DNA from: DYRB01 sp963709645
GTDB taxonomy: Bacteria > Pseudomonadota > Gammaproteobacteria > Chromatiales > Chromatiaceae
DNA: 64,000 nt
NCBI GenBank assembly: GCA_963709645.1
Contig: CAVPXP010000005.1
Coordinates: 1 to 64,000 of the forward strand
Reading direction: 5' to 3'
This document shows positions 1 through 9,827 of this stretch, piece after piece. The translations under genes were made by a program, and so were the position numbers. Each line of letters starts with the position of its first letter. The first letter of the stretch is position 1. The notes below the pieces were generated by a model. It did no database searches. It was not told the DNA's origin and was given only the letters and a program-made list of their open reading frames with translations.

Positions 1-1282
1 CTCGGGCTCGCAATCCGAACAAGGCGACAACATCCCTGCGGGGTTCAAAGCCGGATTCACAACGATTTGCAGGTTGGGCGTGATCTGAAGGTTCTCGGTA
101 AGCTGGACCCTGTAGTAGACCTCGCTTATCCACTGGTCGTTGAGGTCGACCCCGAACGTATCCGAATTAGGGCGGCCCCAGTTGAGGCCGACGCCGAGCT
201 GGTTGCCGCCGGGCTTGTTCTGGTATCCAAAACCGCCGCTCACCGACCTATCGTAAAGGCCCCCGCCTTCATGGGCCCAAGCGGCACGCAAGAACGGCAA
301 CCAGTGCTTGCCCACAACACGGGAGACAGACGACATTGACGCCCCATCCGCTCTGCACGCCGCTAACGTCACTCTCATCCTGCTGCCAGACCGCGATATG
401 CGCATTGTCGAACAAAAATCGCTTGCCACCTCCGGTGATCCCGATCTCCGCGGTCTTGAAGGTGTTGAAGTCACCGAAGAAGGTATCGAAGCCGTCGAAC
501 ATGGATGTCGGCTGGTAACCGGCGTCCATGATGCTGGCTGCCGCATAAATGTTGTCGGTCAGATAGCCGCCGACCATCGCGCCAAGCGCGGCGTCCGGCA
601 ATACGATCATCGTGTTTGAGCCGACCGTAAAGGCGAGATTGAGAAAGCCGGTCCAAGGACTAGCCAACGCGTAACCATCGAAATATTCCTTCATATCAAG
701 AAAGCCGACACGCAAGACAGCGCGGTCGTCGGCGAAGTCCTGCTTCCAATAGAGAGTGGTCGCGCGAAAGCCGTCGTTGTTGAAGACGGGTTCTGGCGTA
801 CCGACAAACCCGACTTCGACGCCGAAGGCAGACGGCGGGATGTCGGTGTAGGCGTGCCGGTTTTCGATCTTGAACTCAACGCTGCCGGTGTTCGCCGCGC
901 CGCGGTTCAGCAACTCCCAGGAGCCAAAGAAGCGCGCGACCCCAGAGGCCGAGGTGTCGTCGCCGAGGCTGTCGGTCGCGGCGAAACCCACTGCGAGGTA
1001 ATCGCCGCCGAAGCTGAGCCCTGTGCTCTCGGCGATACCGGCCTTCCATCCTTCCCACGCTTTGAGGACATTGAGATTGAGTAGATCCGCCTTCTCCTCG
1101 CGATCATCGCGCAGGATAGTGGACACCGCTCGGGGGCCGCTGAAAGGGTCATGGTCAAAAGCATTTTGCACCGGCGCCCCGGTGCGGGAGGCGCCCTGCT
1201 CTGCGTTCTCCGCGAAGGCAGGTTGCCAGCACATAAAGAATGAGAGCACAGCCAGTGGCGCGACTGTCAGCCTTGGTGACAA
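1..1282 (-). pseudogene. OprB-family carbohydrate porin, twice frameshifted, runs to window edge
   Basis: Read on the minus strand, the product has a signal peptide ending near QPAFA and then an outer-membrane beta-barrel of the carbohydrate-selective porin OprB family, with alternating strands such as FKIENRHAYTDIPPSAFG and VLRVGFLDMKEYFDG. This family forms passive sugar or solute channels in the outer membrane. The frame breaks near 329-338; reading then continues in another frame with typical porin residues (WLPFLRAAWAHEGG, GGFGYQNKPGGNQLGVG). It breaks again at a G run near 31-37, after which the expected C-terminal VVALFGLRAR appears. Start is uncertain: TTG at 1282 sits just before the signal peptide, while ATG at 1447 gives an odd cysteine-rich leader. 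The last few residues may lie off the window. It is either a decayed gene or a gene hit by read errors. Confidence 0.75.
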
Positions 1283-2006
1283 CAGGGCGTCTGCCGCACA
1301 GTAACGGTGCGCAGGGAGGTGCTGGGCGTTTCGCTCGGCTCTCAGACAAGAGCAACAGCCGACCTGGTCGAGGCGTCTGCGCATCGTGCTGAGGGCAGCG
1401 ACCAACCCTAGGTGGGCGCTGCGTGACCATCGAGCCTTGCGTTTCATGGCAGCAAGGCTTAGACGAGGCTCTGGTGGGTTGCTGCCGCCGACAAGCGCCC
1501 GTTCGGGTGGACGGTCGGGCGCTGCCCATACTTGTCGAACGGGCTGGCTTTGCTCCTCTGGCGATCCTTTCTGATCGGATCCTGTTCTGGAACCGCGTGA
1601 AAGGACGAGTTCACGGCACGAGTACGCATTCGTCTCACCCGGCGTCGCCGCTGATGAGGCGACCACTACGGCAAGCTGCGGATAGGCCCGCAGCGTTTCT
1701 ACAAACCAATCGATCATCTCATACCCCAAGGTGTTTCGCGTACGGCGCAAGAGCTGCTGCGCTAGCCCGTCCGGCTAGTGGCCAAGCGGTACTTCAATCG
1801 CTCTTACGGTATTTTGATGAACCAAGCACGACCGGCATCAGAAAGCGGTGCCGCAAAAGGCTACCGCCTCAGACGTGCCCGACTTCGACCGACGGCTCAA
1901 CAGGGCCGAACGCTAACGTGCTGCGACACGGCTGACTAGAGTCCCTTTCGGGACGGTGGCGGGCGCAAGGAGAGTGCAGTACGCTCCGGAAGTTAATCAG
2001 GGCTGA
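1283..2006. other. No supported gene (about 720 bp upstream of the porin)
   Basis: Long open frames cross this stretch on both strands, but they have arginine-, proline- and cysteine-rich compositions typical of antisense or non-coding GC-rich DNA and resemble no family I know. A small hairpin (GTCCC-TTTC-GGGAC, near 1941-1954) is present. The promoter of the porin should lie here but I cannot place it. Confidence 0.4.
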
Positions 2007-2195
2007 AGTTTCCGTGTTTTCGAGGGCATCAAGCACGCGGGCACGGGCTACATCGAGAGCACGCTGGCGCGCGGTGGGATGTTGCTGAAGGATCTCGGCG
2101 TCTCGGAAGCCGATGTCGGCGAACTGCTGAGTACACTGCGACGCGACGATTACGCCCTGATCCGCGCGGCCTATGCCGAAGGCGAAAGGGCTTAG
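2007..2195 (+). pseudogene. C-terminal remnant of a monovalent cation:proton antiporter (KefB/KefC-like)
   Basis: An open stretch of 62 codons ending in TAG reads ESTLARGGMLLKDLGVSE, then DVGELLSTLRRDDYALIR and AAYAEGE. The pattern of an L-x-x-LG-V helix followed by a short helix with R-x-D-D-Y is what I know from the far C-terminus of CPA2/Kef-type potassium:proton antiporters, just after the TrkA-N domain. No start codon or upstream antiporter sequence is present; the frame is closed by TGA at 2004-2006. I read it as a leftover of a deleted gene. The family call rests on about 40 residues and could be wrong. Confidence 0.45.
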
Positions 2196-2303
2196 GTCGC
2201 GTTCGCAGCTCAGGGGGCATCGAGCCTGCAGACGGCGATTGGATGGCCTCAGCCAGTGTGCGTGCGGTTCGCCAGGAAGCTCATATCAAACGATCACTGG
2301 CGT

Positions 2304-2945
2304 TCACTTGGCAGTCCTGTACGAGTCGTCTTCGCGTGCTCCTGCCTCAAAGACCAGTTGCGCCAACTCGGCAACGGAGGTGACTTCGAGCTTGCGCATC
2401 AGGTTGGTGCGATGACGCTTGACCGAACGCTCGTCGATACCCAGGACCGCGGCAATCTGCTTGTTCTTGCTCCCATTCATGACATGGGACAGCACCTGCT
2501 CTTCGCGTGGTGTCAGCGTGTCGAGGCGAGCTTGCAGCGCACGGCGATGCGCACGAGATACACGCTCGTGAGCGCCGCGGGCAAGCGCCCGTTCGACCGC
2601 GGCGATGATGGCCTCTTTCGGTGCGGTCTTGACCAGGAAGTCCTCGGCCCCTTGCCGCATCGCCTGAACGCTGGTGGGAATGTCGCCGTGACCAGTGAGG
2701 AAAACGACCGGCAGCGGATTCGCGGACCTCGCCAAGTGCGCCTGCAAGGCGATGCCGTCCATGTCGGGCATCCGCAGGTCGGCCAACACGCAGCCCGCGA
2801 TATCCGGTGCCTGTTGCGCGATGAAATCGACGGCGGAGCTGTAACACTGGGTCACGAAGCCGGAGCTGCGCAGCAGACGTTCGATGCTTTTAAGAAAGGA
2901 GGCGTCATCGTCCACGATGAACACCGTTGGCGACCGGTCACTCAC
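2304..2945 (-). CDS. FixJ/TodT-like LuxR-family response regulator
   Basis: 213 aa. The N-terminal receiver domain (about residues 6-120) has the acidic pocket VDDD at 11-14, the phosphoacceptor Asp at residue 56 (ADLRMPDMDG), a switch Thr (FLTGHG) and the conserved Lys (FLVKTA). The C-terminal LuxR/GerE helix-turn-helix (about 140-205) carries LTPREEQV and NKQIAAVLGIDERSVKRHR. Phosphorylation by the neighbouring kinase should switch on DNA binding. The start is GTG at 2945; its GTGA overlaps the TGA stop of the kinase gene by 4 nt, so the two are almost certainly translationally coupled. Target genes are unknown. Confidence 0.92.
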   Translation of the reverse strand: MSDRSPTVFIVDDDASFLKSIERLLRSSGFVTQCYSSAVDFIAQQAPDIAGCVLADLRMPDMDGIALQAHLARSANPLPVVFLTGHGDIPTSVQAMRQGAEDFLVKTAPKEAIIAAVERALARGAHERVSRAHRRALQARLDTLTPREEQVLSHVMNGSKNKQIAAVLGIDERSVKRHRTNLMRKLEVTSVAELAQLVFEAGAREDDSYRTAK

Positions 2946-4769
2946 GCCGATTCATCCCCTGCCGCGACCGGCAGCAACACCTCGACGCGAGCGCCTCCAC
3001 TCGGCCGGTTTGCCGCGCTGATGCGCCCACCGTGTGCAGCGACAATGGTCTTGCAAAGCGACAATCCGAGTCCGATACCATCGGGCTTGGTGGTGTAAAG
3101 CGGCTCGAACAGGTCCGCAAGTCGCGCCGGATCGAAACCGGTCCCGCTGTCCTCGACGACCAATGAGACCGTTGCCTCCCCGGCTCGAGCGGCGTGCAAA
3201 TCGATTTGACGCTGCCCCTGGTGCGCTGCCTTCACGGCATCAAGGCTGTTGAGCAACAGGTTGACGAGGACCTGTTGGAGCTGGATGCGATCTCCCCGAA
3301 TCTCGGGAAGATCAGCCGGCACCACAATACCCAATGTCACATGGTGGGTCCGCATCTCCGCTTCGAGCAACGCCGCGGCTTGTTGGACGAGTTCCAGCGG
3401 CCTGATCGCCTCGAAGCGCAGCTCTCCGTGCTGGAGCAACGAACGCATCCGTTGGATCACGGCCGCCGCCCTTTGATCGTCTTTCTGAATATCGGCCAGG
3501 ATCTCCCCGACCTCCCCGAGGTTCGGCGGATCCTGTCGCAGGAAGGCTTCGCCCGCCTCGGCGTTGCGCAGAATCGCCCCCAGCGGTTGGTTGAGCTCGT
3601 GTGCCAGTGCCGAGGAGAGCTGGCCCAGAACGAAGCCACGCTGTACGCGTGCAAGCTGGCTGCGATGTCGTTGCGCCTCGGCTTCGAGCTGCTTTCGCGC
3701 CGTGATGTCCACGGACACGCCGCGAACGCGCAGCGGTTGCCGTCTCTCGCCGTATTCGACCTTCCCCCAGGCGCTGATCCAACGCTCGGTCCGGTCCGCG
3801 CCGATCATCCGGTACTCCACCTGAAGCTCCCGCGCTTGCGCCATCGTTCGGCGGATCGTTGCTTTCAAGGCGGTCACGATCATCGGGATGGACCAGCTCC
3901 AGGTAATCCGCCAGGCCGATCCGCTTGCCGCCAAAGACTCCGGCACGGGCATGATCGACATCGTTGGACCAGATCTCATCCCTCACGACGTCCCATTCCC
4001 ACAAGCCCAGGTCCGCCGCCCGGGCGGCCAGGCGCATGCGCTCGCGGCTGTCCCGCAGCTCGCCGGCAACCTGTCTCGCCCGGATCAGGTCCACGCTCAG
4101 CTCGAAGGCCATGGCGAGCACGAGCACCAAATAGACCAAGGTGACGAACGGACCCGGCAGTATCCCGCGCACCATCAGTCCTGAAAGCGTCGCGGAAAGA
4201 ACGATGGCGATCGGAATCGAAGCGCCCAGCACCAGGGCCTGACGACCACGGCCCAGCTTGCGCGCGGCAAGGGCGGCGTCCACGACAAAAATGCACAGCA
4301 ACACCATGCTCAGGTGAATGAGAGAACGCCACGGATTCATCTCGCCCATTGGTACCGACAGTGTCTCGCCCAGGAAAGACACCCTGTTGAGGGCATGGAT
4401 CTCAGCGAAGGTCGCGTTGGGATAAAGGACGAAGTTTGGTATCAGCACCAGTAGACGCAGGCCGGTGATGAGCCACGCCAACCAACGCCGTCCGGCGCCC
4501 AGATAGAGATGAGTGAACCAGACCACGGCGATCACGATCATTGCCGCGGAGACGTGCATCCAACGCAAGATGGCGCCGAACTCGGCAGGGGTCTGCGCCC
4601 GCATCACGGCGAGCTCCTGCATGGCGAGGACCGCGGCCGCCACCGCACTGACCGAGAACAGGGCGTTGGCAACGGCGTCACGATCGCGAAGCCAGACGAG
4701 CAGATTCACGGCTGCCAGCGTCAAGGAGATGCCGGCGGCCATGGACCAAATGACGGTGATCCAGCTCAT
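2942..4769 (-). CDS. Membrane PAS sensor histidine kinase, one frameshift
   Basis: The N-terminal third has about seven hydrophobic segments, resembling the 7TM input module of some bacterial sensor kinases. It is followed by a PAS domain (AADLGLWEWD, LVHPDDRDRL, then VRGVSVDITARKQLEAEA). The kinase core is FixL/NtrB-like: H-box SALAHELNQPLGAILRNA, N-box LLLNSLDA, G-boxes EDSGTGFD and GIGLGLSLCK. Near 3863-3872 the frame shifts; dropping one base gives a continuous HPDDRDRLKATIRRTM and a protein of about 608 aa. It overlaps the response regulator start, so it is the cognate kinase of that regulator. The 7TM part implies a signal sensed in or at the membrane; the ligand is unknown. Confidence 0.85.
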
Positions 4770-5562
4770 CGATGAATCAGGCCTGCCGGCTCCCCCGCAA
4801 TGAGCAAATGCCTCGGCCCGCAGTCCCGCAGACAGGGCCCAACCCCATGGCGCGATACCCGTTGAATTCGCGAAGGCTTATGAACAGGTGCTTGCCGATG
4901 AACATGGTTTCTTATTCGAGCGCGGGTTCCTGGCGGATCGTCGCTAAATTGAGCGGCATTCTTGGGGCAACCGTGCAAGTCGGCGCAGATTGTGCTTAGG
5001 CCGCCGATGAGTTGGGATGAGCCGCAACGCCACAGTCGGTCCGATCCGCGTGGCCAGAAAATCGCCGGGCAGGAGCCACTAGTCACGAGTCGGCCGCTGA
5101 TCTGCAGCAGCAAGATCGCTTGGATGTTGCCGGATAACAGAGCACTTTGAAAGCGGCTCCCGGCATCCAGGCGCTTCCCAGACTAACGCCCAACGGCAAA
5201 TCCGTCGGCACATACCCGACCCCAGCCAGGATAGTCCTCAGCGTTCGCTCTCCGTCGAAGACCGGGCACTCCCACCTATCACGCCGAAGGACCGCAACTG
5301 GCCGGTTCCGGTCTTTCGTGGAGCGCCGCAGGTAAGGGGCGGGTAACTTTACAGCTTTTGTAAGCCCATGATATCTGGTCAGTCTGCGAGTCTGCTCCCG
5401 GACTTCGCTAGCGCTCCATCCGGGCGACGGGGAGTTCGTCGCGCATGCTTGCTCACTCTCGAATGCCGTGTCCGGCCGAAATGCCCGTAACCCGACATTC
5501 CGCCGCGCGCGGGTGATACCCTTCCCGCTCCTCCCGCACCCCCAGGTCCAGCGTGACTCACC
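4770..5562. other. No supported gene (about 790 bp intergenic)
   Basis: This separates the kinase gene (leftward) from the antiporter gene (rightward), so promoters for both are expected. I see no protein with family features in any frame. A short inverted repeat, CTTTACA-gcttt-TGTAAG at about 5347-5364, could be an operator, but nothing ties it to a known regulator. Confidence 0.4.
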
Positions 5563-6772
5563 ATGGTGCTCTTGGCGATCTTTCTCGGCCTGGTCTTCGT
5601 CTATAGCCTGGTTGCACGACGCCTGGACCGGACGTTACTGACCGCGCCGATCCTGTTCACCGCCGCCGGGGTGTGCATCGTCCTGCTGCTCCCGGAACTG
5701 GCGCGGGGCAGATCGGACCTGGAGCCCTTTTTTGCTCTTGGCGGAGAGCGGTCTGGTCCTGCTGCTGTTCACCGATGCCAGCCGCACGGACCTGCGGCTG
5801 CTGCGCGGCATCCGGCGACTGCCGGAACGCCTGCTGAGCGTCGGACTCCTGCTCAGCATCGCCTTGGGCGCGTTGGCGGCCAAGCTCCTGTTCCCCCGGC
5901 TCTCCCTGTGGGAGGCCGGCATCTTGGGCGCCATCCTGGCGCCGACGGACGCAGGCCTCGGGCAGGTGATCGTCAACACCCCGCTGGTACCCGAGCGCAT
6001 CCGCGAGGCCCTCAACGTCGAGGCCGGGTTGAACGATGGCCTGTCGGTGCCCTTCTTCCTGTTCTTCATCGCCCTGGCCGCGGCGGGGGCGAAGAGCAGC
6101 GACGTGGGGCTGATGGGCTTCGTCCTGGAACAATTGGGCTACGGTGCGGCGGTGGGCCTGGTGATCGGCCTGGTCGGCGGCTGGCTGCTGGCCCTGGCCG
6201 GGCGAGCCGGGTGGAGCGACCTGGACCAGCTCGGCGTGGTTACATTGCCGCTCCTGGCCATGCTGGCCACCGAGCAGGTCGGCGGCAGTATGTTCATCGC
6301 CGCCTTCGTCGCTGGCCTGGCCGTACAGGTCCATTATCGGGAGGCCGGCCGGCACAGCGTAGAGTTCGCCCAGGACTGGGGACAACTGATCAACCTCGCG
6401 GTGTTCTTCCTGTTCGGCGGCTTGGCGGTCAAGGCCTGGCCCCAGTTGACCTGGCCGATGCTGGCCTACGCCCTCTTGAGCCTGACCCTGGTGCGCATGG
6501 TCCCGGTGGCCCTGGCCTTGCTGGGCACCGGCTTGAACCGGGCGACGGTGCTGTTCATGGGTTGGTTCGGACCGCGGGGGCTCGCGTCCATCGTGCTGGG
6601 CCTCGTCTTCCTCGAACAGGAGACGCACTTGCCCGGCGAGGAGATCATCCGCCTGGTGGTAATCGTCACGGTCTTCATCAGCATCTTCGCCCACGGTCTG
6701 AGCGCCTCGCCGGGGATCGCCCTTTACGCCGCCAGGTGTTCGCCCAGGAACCCAGGCGAGAGACCAGAGTGA
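5563..6772 (+). CDS. CPA1-type cation:proton antiporter (NhaP-like), one frameshift
   Basis: A polytopic membrane protein with about 12 hydrophobic segments. The signature GAILAPTDAGLGQVIVN corresponds to the ion-binding TDxxL region of the CPA1 sodium(potassium):proton exchangers, and EALNVEAGLNDGLSVPFF is the paired E-x-GxND helix. These exchangers regulate cytoplasmic pH and sodium. The ATG at 5563 opens a frame that breaks at a run of six T near 5730-5736. Removing one T joins DLEPF to LLLAESGLVLLLFTDASR and gives about 402 aa, close to the membrane core of the family without a cytoplasmic tail. It heads a same-strand run with the beta-lactamase and SulP genes. Read error or a genuine inactivating frameshift are both possible. 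Confidence 0.85.
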
Positions 6773-6824
6773 CCGTCCAACCGAGCAATCATCCGATCAC
6801 GCAGCGCCGGCCCCAACCGCTCAG

Positions 6825-7772
6825 GTGAACCCCTTGGTCAGGAGACATGTCCTTGCGTCGCTCGCCGTCGCGGCGCTGGTTGGCGGCATTGGCATCGCGA
6901 CCAGGCCAGGCCTTGCCGCGCCGGCAAACGCCGACCCATGCTCGGACAGGGTCCAGGGTCGGCTTCGGGACCTGGAGGCCGCTGCCGGGGGCCGACTGGG
7001 GGTGCACATCGTCGATACCGCGACCGGCCGGGAGTGCGGCTACCGTTCGGACGAGCGCTTCATGATGCTCAGCTCGTTCAAGCTGCTGGCCTGTGCCCTG
7101 GTCTTGCATCGGGTCGATACGGGCGATGAATCCCTGGAGCGGCGCATCCCCTATGGGCAGCAGGACTTGATCGCCTGGTCTCCGGTGACGGAGCAACATG
7201 CCGATGGCGAAGGGCTGACCCTGGCCGAATTGTGCGAGGCCACCATCACGACCAGCGACAACACCGCCGCCAACCTGATCCTGGCCTCCTATGGCGGGCC
7301 GGCAGCGCTGACGGCCTTTGCCCGAGGGCTAGGCGACAGCGTCACACGCCTCGACCGCAACGAACCGGACCTGAACCTGAGGGATGGCAACGAACCCTTG
7401 GACACGACGTCCCCCCGTGCCATGGTGGCTACCATGCGGAGGCTCATGCTGGGCGATGCCCTCTCCGCCCAATCCCGTCATCGACTCCAGCAATGGTTAC
7501 TGGGCAACACCACCGGCGGCAAGCGGCTGAAGGCCGGCCTGCCGACCGACTGGAAAATCGGGGACAAGACCGGGACCAACAAAACTGACGCCAACGACAT
7601 CGGCGTAGTATGGCCGCCCAACGCCGCCCCGATGGTGGTCACCGCCTACCTGTCCGACAGCCAAGCCAGCAGCCAGACGAAGGACGCCACCATCGCGGCG
7701 GTCGGGCAGTTGCTGCAAAACATGGCGGCACCGCGACCACGATTGAGACTTGCCCCAATGCCCCAGGAGTGA
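6825..7772 (+). CDS. Class A (serine) beta-lactamase
   Basis: 315 aa. All class A motifs are present: SSFK at residues 83-86 (catalytic Ser70 and Lys73 in standard numbering), TSDN (the 130 SDN loop), EPDLN (Glu166 to Asn170 of the omega loop) and DKTGTN (the KTG triad), so the enzyme should hydrolyse beta-lactams. The N-terminus VRRHVLASLAVAALVGG has a twin-arginine and hydrophobic stretch ending at an Ala-rich cleavage site, so Tat export to the periplasm is likely. Start GTG at 6825 is the only one that keeps the signal peptide. It lies 52 bp after the antiporter gene and 6 bp before the SulP gene. No integron or transposase is nearby, so it looks like a resident chromosomal gene. Substrate spectrum cannot be read from sequence. 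Confidence 0.93.
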   Translation: MNPLVRRHVLASLAVAALVGGIGIATRPGLAAPANADPCSDRVQGRLRDLEAAAGGRLGVHIVDTATGRECGYRSDERFMMLSSFKLLACALVLHRVDTGDESLERRIPYGQQDLIAWSPVTEQHADGEGLTLAELCEATITTSDNTAANLILASYGGPAALTAFARGLGDSVTRLDRNEPDLNLRDGNEPLDTTSPRAMVATMRRLMLGDALSAQSRHRLQQWLLGNTTGGKRLKAGLPTDWKIGDKTGTNKTDANDIGVVWPPNAAPMVVTAYLSDSQASSQTKDATIAAVGQLLQNMAAPRPRLRLAPMPQE

Positions 7773-7778
7773 CCCAGC

Positions 7779-9458
7779 ATGAATGCCATCCCCATGCTCG
7801 ACTGGCTTGGTGGATACCAAAAGGGCTGGCTGCGCCCAGATCTGGTCGCCGGCCTGACCACCGCGGCGGTAGTCGTCCCCAAGGCCATGGCCTATGCGAC
7901 GATCGCCGGGCTGCCGGTCGAGGTCGGGCTCTACACCGCCTTCGTACCCATGGTGATCTACGCGATCCTGGGGACTTCGCGGCCGCTCAGCGTGAGCACC
8001 ACCACCACACTGGCCATCCTCACCGGCGCCGAGCTCGCCCTGGTCGTGCCGGGAGGGGACCCCGCGGCGCTGCTGACCGCCTCCGCGACCCTCGCCTTTC
8101 TGGTCGGCATCATGCTCATCCTGGCCTCGGTGCTGCGCCTCGGGGTCGTCGCCAGCTTCATCTCAGAACCGGTGCTGACCGGGTTCAAGGCGGGAGTCGG
8201 CCTGGTCATCGTCCTGGATCAGGTCCCGAAGCTGCTGGGTATCCATTTTGACAAGGGTTCCTTCCTGGAAAACCTGCTCGCGCTCATACACCACCTCCCA
8301 GAGACCTCGCTCGCGACGCTCGCGGTCGGTGTCGCGATGCTGGTCATCCTGGTGGGAATCGAACGGTTTGCCCCGCGCGCCCCGGCGCCACTGGTCGCCG
8401 TCGCGCTCGGCATTGCCGCCTCCGGCCTGTTCGCGCTCCAAAGCCATGGCGTGGAGACGGTGGGACACATCCCCCAGGGCCTGCCGTCCTTCACGGCGCC
8501 AAGCCTCGATCTGGTCGCGCAGCTCTGGCCCGGTGCGCTCGGCATTGCGCTCATGAGCTTCACGGAGTCCATCGCCTCGGCGCGGGCCTTCGCAGGGCGC
8601 GGCGAGCCGCGTCCCGAGCCGAATCGGGAGCTGCTGGCGACGGGCCTCGGCAACGTGGTCGGCGGCTTGTTCAGCGGCATGCCGGCGGGGGGCGGCACCT
8701 CGCAGACGGCCGTGAACAGCCTCGCCGGCGCCCGCACCCAGGTGGCTGGCCTCGTGACGGCCGCGGCGGCCGTGGCGACCATGGTCTTCCTCGCGCCGCT
8801 GATGGGGCTGATGCCCCAGGCGACCCTAGCGGCGGTGGTCATCGTCTATTCGATCGGCCTGATCCAGCCGGAGGAGTTCGGCGCCATCCTGCGCATCCGA
8901 CGCATGGAATTCCTTTGGGCCCTGGCCGCCTTCTCCGGAGTGGTGCTGCTCGGGACCCTCAAGGGCATCGTGGTGGCGATCATCTTGTCCATGGTGGCCC
9001 TGGCCTATCAGGCTGCCCACCCCCGGCTCTATGCCCTCGGGCGCAAGCCTGGCACCGACGTCTTCCGTCCCAGGTCGGAGGAACATCCGGAGGACGAGAC
9101 CTTCCCGGGGCTCCTGATGGTGCGCCCCGAGGGACGCATCTTCTTCGCCAATGCTCAGCGCATCGGCGACCAGCTCTGGCCGCTGGTCGAGGCCGCCGAG
9201 CCGCGGGTGCTGGCGATCGACTTCAGCGCCGTGCCGGACATCGAGTACTCGGCACTCAAGATGCTGATCGAGGGCGAGGAGCGGCTGCGCGAGCGCGGCG
9301 GTCTGCTCTGGCTGGTGGCCCTCAATCCGGAGGCCCTAGGCATGGTGCAACGCTCGTCGCTCGGCGAAACGCTGGGACGCGAGCGCATGCTGTTCAACCT
9401 GCAGACGGCTGTGGAGCGTTTCCGCTCCCAGGCCGTTGCTCAGGGAGGCGTTGATTAA
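7779..9458 (+). CDS. SulP (SLC26) family anion permease with STAS domain
   Basis: 559 aa. It begins with the SulP N-terminal pattern (DLVAGLTTAAVVVPKAMAYA, then AGLPVEVGLYTAFVPM), contains about 12-14 membrane segments and the SulP signature SFTESIASARAFAGRGEP, and ends in a cytoplasmic STAS domain (about residues 440-545; ILRIRRM precedes the linker and AIDFSAVPDIEYSALKML is the core). SulP proteins move sulfate, bicarbonate or other anions into the cell, coupled to protons or sodium. Spacing of 6 bp from the beta-lactamase stop suggests co-transcription. Sulfate and bicarbonate cannot be told apart here; no carbonic anhydrase or sulfate assimilation gene is adjacent. Confidence 0.92.
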   Translation: MNAIPMLDWLGGYQKGWLRPDLVAGLTTAAVVVPKAMAYATIAGLPVEVGLYTAFVPMVIYAILGTSRPLSVSTTTTLAILTGAELALVVPGGDPAALLTASATLAFLVGIMLILASVLRLGVVASFISEPVLTGFKAGVGLVIVLDQVPKLLGIHFDKGSFLENLLALIHHLPETSLATLAVGVAMLVILVGIERFAPRAPAPLVAVALGIAASGLFALQSHGVETVGHIPQGLPSFTAPSLDLVAQLWPGALGIALMSFTESIASARAFAGRGEPRPEPNRELLATGLGNVVGGLFSGMPAGGGTSQTAVNSLAGARTQVAGLVTAAAAVATMVFLAPLMGLMPQATLAAVVIVYSIGLIQPEEFGAILRIRRMEFLWALAAFSGVVLLGTLKGIVVAIILSMVALAYQAAHPRLYALGRKPGTDVFRPRSEEHPEDETFPGLLMVRPEGRIFFANAQRIGDQLWPLVEAAEPRVLAIDFSAVPDIEYSALKMLIEGEERLRERGGLLWLVALNPEALGMVQRSSLGETLGRERMLFNLQTAVERFRSQAVAQGGVD

Positions 9459-9694
9459 CTCGAAGGTCGAGGTCGCGTGTGAGCTCAAGTACGACACCGG
9501 GTAACCGGAGCACTATCTCGGTGAGGCGGGGAACGGGGTCGGTCTCGACTGAACTGGAAGCGCGAGGACACGCCGGCGTGCTGGTCGGTGTCGGGAACAC
9601 GAACCTGACCCTGCAACCGCTGGCGCTGGAAAGCAGCAGGGGGCTTGGCATCGCCGAGGGCGTAGGCTATCTGACACTCAAATCCGCCGATTGA
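9451..9694 (+). pseudogene. Decayed DUF992-like secreted protein (relic)
   Basis: One frame starting at TTG 9451 reads VEVACELKYDTG, stop, then PEHYLGEAGNGVGLD, stop; a second frame continues with GHAGVLVGVGNTNLTLQPLA and ends GLGIAEGVGYLTLKSAD. Together they follow the order I remember from DUF992-type periplasmic proteins: a Cys-containing first strand, a x-ERYxG..GVDIG segment, then GAxVLVGG..LQPLS..GLNxAxGVxxLxL. The two in-frame stops and the frame change mean it is not functional as read. The front overlaps the end of the SulP gene. Confidence 0.35.
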
Positions 9695-9723
9695 CCTCGT
9701 AACCGTCCCCATCCACTCAACCG

Positions 9724-9743
9724 GGGAGCGCTTACGCGCTCCC
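9724..9743 (+). terminator. Hairpin after the SulP region
   Basis: GGGAGCGC-TTAC-GCGCTCCC forms a perfect 8-bp stem with a 4-nt loop followed by GTTTCG. The T tract is weak. It lies between the SulP/relic region and the DUF900 gene and probably ends the antiporter-bla-sulP transcript. Confidence 0.6.
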
Positions 9744-9827
9744 GTTTCGTCCGTGGCGATCCCTCTGCTGGTTGTCATGAAGCCGTAGTAACCTCAGCGT
9801 TCCCCGTCGCCCCGGAAATTGGTACCC

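Noticed and set aside
5657..6694. 345-residue open frame antisense to the antiporter
   Set aside because: His/Gln/Asp-rich shadow of a membrane protein gene; no family features.
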